Positions 21,638-30,714 of a DNA stretch of 64,000 nt are shown one piece after another. A program made the position numbers and the translations under genes. Every line of letters begins with the position of its first letter. The stretch's first letter is position 1. Source of the stretch: Eriocheir sinensis (taxonomy: Eukaryota; Arthropoda; Malacostraca; Decapoda; Varunidae); NCBI RefSeq assembly GCF_024679095.1, contig NC_066544.1:2746283-2810282 (forward strand), read 5' to 3'. The notes under the pieces were generated by a model. It saw only the letters and a list, made by a program, of their open reading frames with translations. It was not told the origin of the DNA and ran no database searches.

Positions 21638-22252
21638 TCTTTGAAAGTGGTTAGTCACCATTAATTATTGCATTAATATGCGTGCCCAATAATATTTTTG
21701 TTGATTTCGGGTTGACGGGGAAAGTAAATGGTTCGGCGGGATTGGGCAGTTCTTGGATGGAATGTGGCGGCTGCTCGGCAGTTTCCCAGTCCTGGCCTGA
21801 TGAGTACACGTCTAGGTCTAGTTAACCCCCCGGCTCGCAAGGCAAGGAGTCAGCTCGCTTACTACGCACGTGCTGCATAATGGCTTGCAAGTCTGCTGGG
21901 AAACCCACGGGCAAGATTCGCCCACGTATGTGAGCACAGGTGGGATAAAATGGCCTGCTAGCCGGTACCAAATTGTATTTTCCCCATACGTGCTGAGTGA
22001 AAAAGTGGGTGTTGGCGGTGGTCGAGTGGATAAGGTGAGCGTGGGGTCGGACTGAACAACATCAAAAGGCAGATAATGCCTACAGGTGCACTCGGGCTAG
22101 AACGAACGAAAAAAAAGTGTGTGGGGCAAAATGGCAAGGGCCAGAACCAAATTGTATTTTCTCCATAGGTTTAGTTATTCCTATGACGTGGTTTCCTATG
22201 GCGCGGCCGTTGCTCAGAATCAATTAACCGCGCCATATGCGACTCGACTGTA

Positions 22253-22810
22253 GTTTTTTTACAACAAAGGAGACAGCTCAAGGGCAACAAAAAGTGTAGA
22301 AAAAAAAGCCCGCTACTCACCGCTCCCACAACAGACAAAAGTAAAGTGGCCAAAAGAGAGGTCAATTTCGGGTGGAGAGGTGTCTTGATACACTCTTCTT
22401 GAAGGAGGTCAAGTCATAGGCAGGAGGAAATGCAGACGAAGGAAGGCTGTTCCAGAGTTTACCAGTGAAAGGGATGAAAGAGTGAAGATGCTGGTTAACT
22501 CTTGCATAAGGGGTTTGGACAGTATAGAGATGAGCTTAGAGTAGAAAGTCTAGTGCAGCGGGGCCGTGGGAGGGGGTGAGGCATGCAGTTAGCAAGTTGA
22601 AAAGAGCAGTCAGCATGAAAACAGCGATAGAAGATAGAAAGAGAGGCAACATGGCTGCAGAATTTAAGAGGTAGAAGACTGTCAGTATGAGGAAGGGGAG
22701 TGGATGAGACGAAGAGCCTTTGAGTTACTTGGTCCAAGAGAGCTGTGTGAGTGGAGCCCCCCACATATGTGATGCATACTCCATACATGGGATGAAACTG
22801 GAGATCCAAC
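22253..22810 (-). pseudogene. Jockey-like LINE C-terminal fragment
   Basis: The minus-strand frame 22875-22495 reads FHPMYGVCITYVGGSTHTAL, LPLKFCSHVASLSIFYRCFH and LPRPRCTRLS, continuing after a stop into LWNSLPSSAFPPAYD. These blocks are the end of an arthropod Jockey-type polymerase polyprotein. The 3' end abuts the right TA of the Tigger-like element with a short T/A-rich tail. There is no RT core. Confidence 0.65.
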
Positions 22811-23720
22811 AATATACAGTGACAAAAAAAGTAATGGAAGGTGTCACAATAGAACTGAAGGATGTGGAAAAGCACTAACTATAAGGATATAAAGAATGGA
22901 AAAGCAGGTGGAGCGGATGAAGTACTCGGTGAATTTGTAAAATATGGAGGTGAAAGACTCAAACATGTCCTGTACAAAATGTTCCAAATGATACTGGAGG
23001 AGGGTGAGATCCCACAAGACCAGAAAAGAAGCAGAGTAACACTAATTTCACAAAGGAGGAGGGAAAGCTAAGGAGGAAATATAAAATTATAGACCCATTT
23101 CAGTCATGAACATCCTGGCAAAAATATTTGGAAAAATCTTAAATGAAAAGCTGAAAGTGTGGGCAGAGAAATCTAAAGTGTGGGGAGAAGAACAGAGTGG
23201 ATTCAGGAAAGGAAGAGGAGGGCTTTAGAATGTGTCGGTTATTAAGGAAATAATAAACAGAAATAAGAAGCAAGGAAAAGAACTGTAGTACCTGATATTT
23301 ATAGACATTGAAAAGGCGTATGACACAGTGGACAGAAGCAAGCTAATGAAATTGTTAAAGCACATTGGAATAGATAGTAAAGTGGCAGAGGTGATAAAGG
23401 AGCTGTACAATGAAAATATGGTAAAATTTACATTAGGAGACACCAGCATGTACTGGATGGAAAACAACGTTGGAGTGAGGCAGGGATGTGTGATGTCCCC
23501 AACTTTATTCAACTTTTACTTAGAAGAACTCCTAGTAAGAATCAGAAAATCAGGAAAAGGAGTAGGGGTAGGAGACAGGAAACTTGCTTGGCATATGCAG
23601 ATGACATTGTACTTATGGCAGAAGACAAGGCAGACATGGAAGAGTTACTGAGGATAACCAATGAGTATGGGAGGGAGTGAAAGATGAGATTCAGCGCTAG
23701 GAAATGTAAGGCCATATAGA
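22811..23720 (+). pseudogene. LINE reverse transcriptase remnant (R1/RTE-like)
   Basis: Consecutive frames give DIKNGKAGGADEVLGEFVKY, PISVMNILAKIFGKIL, GEEQSGFRKGRG, IFIDIEKAYDTVDRSKLMKL (motif A), VGVRQGCVMSPTLFNFYLEE, and LAYADDIVLMAEDKADMEEL (YADD). All RT core motifs are visible but spread over three frames with several stops, so it is dead. It is not the same family as the CR1 copies (GVRQGC rather than GVPQGS). Confidence 0.85.
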
Positions 23721-24464
23721 ATTTATCAACAATGCTATGTTAGGAATTAAGGGTTGTTCAGGAAGTGAAGGTAATCCAGTAGCAAAACTGAGCATTGAAA
23801 TTAGCAGTTGCGACTCAAATGCTCCCAAACCAAGGTTCTAGGATGTTCCGAAAGTGATGAGTCCACTTCCCAGCTCGTCACGTCTCACGCAGGCAACGGG
23901 CGACTACGTCTCACTATTATACCTCAACTTTTACTACTAGGCCGGCACACTCAGCCGACCCACCCTCAGGGAAAACTGTTCTGAAAACCCTCAATAGCTA
24001 AATGACCTATTATCTCGTACCTTTGGGTAAAAAATATTAGTAGGCGCTTAGTTGGGAGGAACAGCCTGGAAACTACTATGAGGTGAGTTGGGGCGTGTGA
24101 TCCTGGCCTTAGATGTGTATTGCGTACACTAAATTCACTATATAATTTCAGAACAGTGAGATATAATGATCGAGGCGGTATTTCACAGGAACGATTTTGC
24201 TCAGGACCCAGACCTTCGGATGGTGACTTTCGTGAAGCTGCTGTGCGAACATGACATGCACTAATCACATGAGGATGCTACGTTTGATGGGCATTGGGCA
24301 GTCTTGGTCTTGACCTTGACTTTCAGGGACCGTATAGAGGGGTTGCACGTGACATCATCAGCAGCGATCAACTGATCACTTCTCAGCTGCCCCACAAAGG
24401 CCCGCCATTTTGGGAGGCACATATTTACCGCAAGAGAGCTCCTCAGCTTTTCCCCGCCATGTTA
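23721..24464. other. Unassigned; includes an inverted relative of the gypsy-2 insertion site
   Basis: No gene was recognised. 24330-24412 contains GAGGGGTTGCACGTGACATC and CGCCATTTTGGGAGGC, inverted relatives of the sequences at 25273-25296 and 43286-43345 (see findings). Confidence 0.5.
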
Positions 24465-24925
24465 CTGTGTTAGTGGGTGTGTTAGTGGCCCATCTATTAC
24501 TGTGTTGGTGTGTGTGTTAGTGTCCATCTATTACTGTGTGGGTGTGGGTGTTAGTGTCCATCTGTTACTGTGTGGGTGTGGGTGTTAGTGGCCCATCTAT
24601 TACTATGTGGGTGTGGGTGTGTTAGTGTCCATCTGTTACTGTGTGGGTGGGTGTGTTAGTGTCCATCTGTTACTGTGTGGGTGGGTGTGTTTGTGTCCAT
24701 CTGTTACTGTGTGGGTGTGGGTGTTAGTGGCCCATCTATTACTATGTGGGTGTGTGGGTGTTAGTGTCCATCTGTTACTGTGTGGGTGTGGGTGTTAGTG
24801 GCCCATCTATTACTATGTGGGGGTGGGGGTGTTAGTGTCCATCTGTTACTGTGTGGGTGGGTGTGTTAGTGTCCATCTATTACTGTGTGGGTGTGGGTGT
24901 TAGTGGCCCATCTATTACTGTTACT
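24465..24925. repeat. Minisatellite, about 36-bp unit
   Basis: Roughly a dozen copies of a unit reading GTTAGTGTCCATCTRTTACT followed by GTGTGGGTGTGGGT, with length variants. The frames through it (VGVLVSICYC and the like) are repeat artefacts. Confidence 0.92.
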
Positions 24926-25296
24926 GATAGGTGCTACACTGCCACTCGCGGTAGGTAGTCGGGGGCTGCCAAGTATAGTCTGTGGGCTTTTTGCGAACCC
25001 CTTACGTTCTTATGCTCTTACTAAACACTGCCCGGGGATGCCCGGGGTTAAATTAGTCATATATTCATTGTTCTTATCATCAAATATATCTTGAAGTTTG
25101 ATAATAAATGTATATACTGTATGTCCATCATCATTTGGCAGCCTAATGGATAGTTATATAACGAAGCCTAGCCTCACTGTCCAGATTTTTTGCATATTCA
25201 CTTAGATTCTGTTATGAAGACTGCAGTCACGGGCCAGTTATCATCAGGGGGCAACGGCTCATTTGATCGCTCTTGCCTCCCAAAATGGCTGACAGT

Positions 25297-25394
25297 TGTT
25301 ATGCCGGACGTGTACTTGGGTTCCGTGTCGCCGTCAGGAGACTCCGTGGGAGGGAGATATGTAAACACTTTACACAGTTTCTGTAGTTTAATAT
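25297..25394 (-). repeat. gypsy-2 3' LTR, distal part
   Basis: The first 98 bp match 42885-42982 with a few differences. The LTR is cut at ATAT by gypsy-1 and continues at 34802. Confidence 0.9.
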
Positions 25395-25687
25395 TGTTAC
25401 GGCTGCCTGAGGTTCCCGCCAGGAAGTGACGTCACCGAGCGGGAAGGCCTGTGATTGGGGCGCGCACGAGGGCCTTGGGGGACGCCGGCAGGCAGTTGGA
25501 TTCGAACCTCGGTCGGGACTAGGGATGGGCAAGTACCGTTAATTTGAGTACCGGTAGTACCGGTACCGAAAACTCAAGTACCGTTAGTACCGGTACCGGT
25601 ACCGGTACCCAAAGGAGTTTTTTTTTTCTTAATGACTTCTGATGAAATTCCCAAACAAATTTCCTGTAAAGAAAACCCTCTCTCTTC

Positions 25688-25812
25688 CTTCAACTTAATA
25701 TCAACTAGAGTAGAAATGCAACGTTTAGGAGCCTTCTGATTAATGTAAAATCACTTAGGTGGACAGACCACCTAGTCTGTACCATGGGGTCTGTGTGGTC
25801 TAATTTTCTATG

Positions 25813-25865
<53 letters not shown>
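25688..25865 (+). repeat. CR1 3' UTR tail plus (CT)n inside the hAT-like element
   Basis: TCAACTTAATATCAACTAGA through GTGTGGTCTAATTTTC and one TCTATGTAAA match the 3' end of the CR1 copies, with no coding part. A (CT)n tract (25817-25865) follows directly. Confidence 0.85.
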
Positions 25866-25870
<5 letters not shown>

Positions 25871-26754
25871 AAGTGAATATTTATTTTTTCGAAAATAAAA
25901 TAGCATGTATATTGTATAGTTATTATGGATGTACTCGATCATAGTCTAATAACAATAAAAATATTTATTAGCAACCTAAAAAAGAAAAAGAATCGGACAT
26001 GAAGAATTATCCAGTAACTCCAATAAATAAATCAAACCAGTGACTCCAATAAATAAATCAAATAATGGAAACGGGAGCTGTGATGGAAACGGAAAGCAGG
26101 ACAAAATGGTGGGAACTTGGGGAGACGGTCAGGGGGGCAGTGACTCAGCGTCTACACACAGGGCCCATACCGCATGGAGGCGGGCGAGCACCGAGTGATC
26201 ATTAAGCTTCCCGGAACCCAAGTGATCATGATGCTTCGCGGTACCAGTATCGATAGCAGTTATCGATACCAGGTACCGGTACCTGGTATCGATAACTGCT
26301 ATCGGTACTGGTACCGCGAAGCATCATGATCACTTGGGTTCCGAAGCAATGATCACTCGCCGGTACTGGTATCGATAACTGATATCGGTACTGGTACCGC
26401 GAAGCATCATGATCACTTGGGTTCCGGGACGCTTAATGATCACTCGGCACTGCGCATTGCCGTTAGTATCTTAGTGACGCTCGGTGCTCGCCCGCCTCCA
26501 TGTGGTATGAGCCCTGTGTAGACGCTGAGTCACTGCCCATGACCGTCTCCCCAAGTTCCCACCATTTTGTCCTGCTTTCCGTTTCCATCACAGCTCCCGT
26601 TTCCATTATTTAATTTATTTATTGGAGTTACTGGATAATTCTTCATGTCCGATTCTTTTTCTTTTTTAGGTTGCTAATAAATATTGTTATTGTTATTAGA
26701 CTATGATCGAGTACACACTACCCATATCACCGAGATATCCACTCACTCAGTGGT

Positions 26755-26756
<2 letters not shown>

Positions 26757-26823
<67 letters not shown>

Positions 26824-26935
26824 TACACCTCCAATATTTAATCATCTTATATAATTCATCATGCAGTTCTTTATAGCCAGAAACTCTCGCCAAGGGATTC
26901 AAACTTTTTTCGTTAATGCTTTATTGGATAAATAT

Positions 26936-26973
<38 letters not shown>
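26757..26973. repeat. Two (CT)n microsatellites
   Basis: Pure (CT)n at 26757-26821 and 26938-26973; a third short one lies at 27156-27171. All lie inside the GGTACC element. Confidence 0.95.
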
Positions 26974-26975
<2 letters not shown>

Positions 26976-27879
26976 AAAGTTAACGAGTCATACGAATTTA
27001 ACAGTGGCAAGTAAAAAGAAAACGAAGTCTTGGGTTAAAAGTTAGTGAGTCCCACGAGTCTTTAGAAAACGCTAATATATATTGTTATTGTTATTAGACT
27101 ATGATCGAGTACCCACTACCCATATCACCGAGATATCCACTTACTAAGTGGTGATCTCTCTCTCTCTCTCTTAATGAAGTGAATATTTATTTTTTCGATA
27201 AAAAAATAGCATGTATAGTTATTATGGATGTACTCGATCATAGTCTAATAACAATAACAATATTTATTAGCAACCTAAAAAAAAAAATCGGACATGAAGA
27301 ATTATCAATAAATCCAATATATAAATCCGAGCAACTGGTACCGGTACCGAGCAATCTGGTACCGGTACCGTACCGTTTAGCTGGTACCGTTAGTACCGGT
27401 ACCTGCCCACCCCTAGTCGGGACCTGAGGCTCGCAGCGTGGCACTTTCTTCAAGGGGGTCCCCCTTGAAGAAAGTGCCTGGAATTGGCGGTGTTTGGGTT
27501 TGTGGACTTTATTAGAGGGTTTTGACGGTCAACAAGTGGCCGGACCCCGGTGGAACAGTGTGGGAACTGTGACAAAGGAAATAAACCACGTTAAACCGGC
27601 GGATTGTGTTTCTCTGAGCCCGCCGAAGTGGAAGGGGTTTGCTTTCTCCACAGTAAAGTGCACTGGTAGCCAGAGGCTGGATTTCACGCACGCTGTCGCT
27701 CTCGGAGGGAACACAGGGTGGCACACACGCCTGGGAGTCGCACCTCAGGGGACCAAGGACCCGGAAGTAACGTGAGTAGCCCATCCAGACGTTGGACGCC
27801 AGCCACAAGGAGCGGTGAGTCTCCTGGGGACGCTGACGGGGTTTTCGGGCGCCTGGGTGAGGTTACAGGTAGGTTACAG

Positions 27880-27897
27880 TGGTGTCAGGTGTCGGGG
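27880..27897 (+). other. gypsy-1 primer-binding site (tRNA-Leu-like)
   Basis: TGGTGTCAGGTGTCGGGG starts one base after the LTR end. It resembles the complement of animal tRNA-Leu 3' ends (TGGTGTCAGAAGTGG type). The match is from memory of the family, not computed. Confidence 0.6.
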
Positions 27898-28159
27898 ATA
27901 TTGTTGGTCTGTCTGAGGGTGCCGTTGGAGTTGCGTGTGGTGCTACGGGGAGTGTTGGGACAGTGCGAGAGCGACGGGCAGCGTGTGGGAGGGTTACGCC
28001 CTGTGTGCACGCGTCGCCATTTTCTTGCCCGGTCTTGCTGCGTGGACGCCGCGTGGGGGAGTCAGCTGACCGGAAAGGCGGGAAGAGGATCAGCTGTTGT
28101 TTACCTCCCAGCGGGCGGGCTTAGGACTGTTACGGACTGTGTGTGGTGTGTTCTAAGTC

Positions 28160-29584
28160 ATGGCAGGGAAGGAAGTTACCCTGGAGGACCTGCTGGCCGC
28201 CCTCAGTGCCCAGGTGGAGGCTGTGACGGGCATGAGGGGAGACATGACGGGCATGAGGGAAGACATGACTGAAAGCCTGGCAAGTGTACGGGAGGAGGTG
28301 GCGGGGAGTGCCGAGCGGGTATTTAAAGAGCTCAGGGCACACCTAGCGGAGGAGTGTAACCGTGTTAAAAAGGAGGTGAAGAAAGAGGTGCTTGAGGAGG
28401 TGTTTACTAAGGCCGAGGTTAAGGCTGAAGTGGAAGGGGTTGCCAGTGAGTTAAGGAAGTATGTTGACGAGGCTATGGGTGCTAGCCAAGGGTTTGTCGC
28501 CCCTCAGGGAAACATGCCGCTCAGGGTACACGAGCAGCGCAGTGGGGATGAGGGGGGAAGTGACATTAGTGATGACGGGAGCAGGTTTCGTCCCCTGGTT
28601 CCGGCAAGACTCGCCCGCGGCACCCGTGTTTCAACCTCTGGGCACTCCGGCTACCATGTTATCGCCTCCTCCTTCCCCGCCAGGCTCGGTAAAGTCCTGC
28701 CACTCGTGCACCAGCTCCGGGACGGGACGAGGCGCCGGCCACAGGAGTTTGATGGGAGTGTCTCTTGGGAGGCATATAAGACACAATTCGAACTCCTGGC
28801 GAGCGCCCGTCAGTGGAGTCGGGAGGAAATGGCCCTGCAGCTGGTGTGCGCGCTCAAGGGAGCAGCGCTCGAGGTTCTGAACCAGCTGCCGGCCGCCCAA
28901 CGGAGCTCCTACAGCGAGGTGACAGCTGCTCTGGAGCGGAGGTACGGGCATCAGCACCAGTCTGAGGTGTTCAGGACCAGGTTTCGGGCTCGGACAAGAG
29001 GCCCGGGGGAAACCCTGACACGCTTGGCGCAAGACTTGGAGGTGCTGGTGCGCCGTGCGTACCCAGAGGCAGGTGAGGAGTTAATCACCATCCTCCTGCG
29101 GGATCAGTTTGTTGACGCTATCGATAATCAACAACTGAGGATTTATGTGCAGCAGGCAAACCCCAAGGACCTTCAGGAGGCTTTGGCCAGGGGCTTGGAG
29201 CTGGAGTCGTTTCTCAGGACAACAAGGGAGAAACCCAGCGGGAACCATAGCCCTTACAAGGTGAAGGCGAAGAAGGGGAGCGTGGGGAAGTCGTCCTCCA
29301 GTCCTTCACCACCCCCAGGTGAGTTCAAGGGGAACTGTTTCTCGTGCGGGCAGCAGGGACACTCCAGGAAGTACTGCCCGGGGAGCAAGAGCAGCAGAAA
29401 GGCTGGCGGCACGGGAGCGGGGCCGACTCAGTACAAGCCCTGCTGTTACAACTGTGGCAAGGGTCACCGGACTTCAGAGTGTACCCTGGTCCCCGCCACA
29501 GACTGTAAGGAGGCCGCGGGAAACCGGGACGGGCTGGCGGAGGGGGGCAAGCGCCAGTCGGAGGAGAAGCCCCAATCTGCCTAA
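28160..29584 (+). CDS. gag: gypsy-1 Gag polyprotein
   Basis: An intact 474-aa frame for the retrotransposon structural protein that forms the cytoplasmic particle and packages element RNA. Residues 1-110 are acidic/Lys-rich and probably coiled-coil. A capsid-like core spans about 190-350 (RRPQEFDGSVSWEAYKTQFE, ALKGAALEVLNQLP, LRDQFVDAI). Two zinc knuckles follow: C393-C396-H401-C406 (CX2CX4HX4C) and C429-C432-H436-C441, the second one residue shorter (CX3H) than the norm. The start ATG follows a leader of about 280 bp. pol lies in the -1 frame and overlaps the gag end (open from before 29575), so a -1 ribosomal shift probably makes Gag-Pol. The frame is undamaged, in keeping with a young insertion. 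Confidence 0.9.
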   Translation: MAGKEVTLEDLLAALSAQVEAVTGMRGDMTGMREDMTESLASVREEVAGSAERVFKELRAHLAEECNRVKKEVKKEVLEEVFTKAEVKAEVEGVASELRKYVDEAMGASQGFVAPQGNMPLRVHEQRSGDEGGSDISDDGSRFRPLVPARLARGTRVSTSGHSGYHVIASSFPARLGKVLPLVHQLRDGTRRRPQEFDGSVSWEAYKTQFELLASARQWSREEMALQLVCALKGAALEVLNQLPAAQRSSYSEVTAALERRYGHQHQSEVFRTRFRARTRGPGETLTRLAQDLEVLVRRAYPEAGEELITILLRDQFVDAIDNQQLRIYVQQANPKDLQEALARGLELESFLRTTREKPSGNHSPYKVKAKKGSVGKSSSSPSPPPGEFKGNCFSCGQQGHSRKYCPGSKSSRKAGGTGAGPTQYKPCCYNCGKGHRTSECTLVPATDCKEAAGNRDGLAEGGKRQSEEKPQSA

Positions 29585-30714
29585 GTTGCCGCGCTGAGGG
29601 CGCCCGGACCGTTCAGGTGGGTGGGCAAGTGGATGGGAATTCTTGCTACCTGACGGTGGACTCGGGCGCCGAGCGCACGTTCGTGCAGGACGGCATGCTG
29701 GCAACCGGACAGCCCCCGGTGGCCAGGCAGCAGCTGTGTGGGATTACGGGACACTGCACACAGCTCAGAGGGCCAGTGGATGCCAGGGTAACTGTGGGCG
29801 GCACGGAGGAGTGTCTTCCTGTCTTCGTGGCTGACGTCGGGGAGAACTTGCTGGGACTAGACTTTCTCCAGCGGAGCAGGGCGGTGCTGGATTTCGGGGA
29901 TATGACCATGGCGGTCGGAGGCAACGTGGTGCCGTTAAGGGAAGGCGGCGGAGGCGCAGTGGAGTGTGCTGTCTCTGTCGAGACTCACCGAGCCCATGCT
30001 GCGTCACCCCCCGAAGCCAGCCACCGCTGCCGACTAGGGAAGGAGAAGGAGAGTCTAGTTCCGGACGGGTGTGAAGGTGTACAGACGAATATGGACCCGG
30101 TAGGTCTGGTCGAGGGCACGCAGGAGAGTAGCACTGGGGTTCCACCTCATCTGCAGGATCTATTGCAGAGGAGCTCGGTATACCTGTCCGGAGAACAGGT
30201 GGACGAGGTGGGAAAAGTGCTGACTCAGTATGCGGATGTGTTCTCGAAGGGAGACCATGACCTGGGCCGGACCAGTCTGGTAAAACACCACATCCACACA
30301 GGAGACAGTCGTCCTGTCAAGTTGCCGCCCCGGAGGATTGCGCCTGCACGACGGCTGGAGGTGGAAAAAGCCGTGGAGGAGCTGCTCGCACAAGGGGTTA
30401 TTGAAAAGTCGTGCAGCCCATGGAGTGCCGCTGTCGTCCTCGTTAAGAAGAAGGATGGGTCTACCAGGTGTTGCATGGACTATCGGGGCCTTAACGCGGT
30501 GACGACAAAGGACTCTTACCCTCTCCCGAGGGTGGATGACACGCTGGATGCGCTCACGGGGGCACAGTGGTTCGCGACCTTGGATCTGAAGTCCGGCTAC
30601 CACCAGGTTGAGGTAGCGGAGGAGGACAGAGAAGACGGCCTTCTCGTCTGGGCAAGGACTGTACCAGTTCAAGGTAATGAGTTTCGGACTAGTGAATGCC
30701 CCGGCAACGTTTGA
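29585..30714 (+). pseudogene. pol: gypsy-1 pol, part 1: protease and N-terminal RT
   Basis: The -1 frame relative to gag. The protease motif LTVDSGAERTFV (Asp-Ser-Gly) begins about 14 residues after 29617, and LLGLDFLQ is the later conserved stretch. A linker leads to RT: LVKHHIHTGDSRPVKLPPRR, SPWSAAVVLVKKKDGSTRCC, DYRGLNAVTTKDSYPLPRVD and ATLDLKSGYHQV (motif A). A one-base loss near 30632 (after EEDRE) shifts the frame, which then ends at 30714. RT continues in the frame at 30677-32689. There is no ATG at the start, as expected for a frameshift product. Confidence 0.9.

Larger units (their letters stand above)
19026..22250. mobile_element. Tigger-like TIR element, 3.2 kb, with nested inserts
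   Basis: CAGTCAACTCGCGTATGAC at the left is mirrored at the right (CAGTCGAGTCGCATATGGC in reverse complement). TA lies at 19024-19025 and 22251-22252. CTATGATGCGG and CTATGGCGCGG are repeated inside the ends. No transposase frame is recognised. Inside are a CR1 copy (19285-20204), microsatellites and a second TA-flanked element (20518-21440). Confidence 0.82.
25520..27415. mobile_element. hAT-like foldback element with GGTACC-rich ends
   Basis: The 8-bp duplication GTCGGGAC lies at 25512-25519 and 27416-27423. Ends are TAGGGATGGGCAAGTACCG and (reverse complement) TAGGGGTGGGCAGGTACCGG, followed by runs of GGTACC and GGTACT. The interior is a giant inverted repeat centred near 26280 (arms about 350 bp, 25915-26720) with further inverted segments to 27265, and four (CT)n tracts. 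No transposase. The 8-bp duplication points to hAT. A CR1 3' tail is embedded at 25688-25817. Confidence 0.85.
25395..27878 (+). repeat. gypsy-1 5' LTR, interrupted
   Basis: About 580 bp of LTR: 25395-25519 and 27424-27878, plus the duplicated 8 bp at 27416-27423. At 27440-27475 it has a perfect palindrome, CACTTTCTTCAAGGGGG, T, then its inverse, where the 3' LTR has GGTGCGCGGA before CCCCC. Confidence 0.92.

Noticed and set aside
24465..24925. Possible CRISPR-like array
   Set aside because: Units are directly tandem with no unique spacers, and the genome is eukaryotic; it is a minisatellite.
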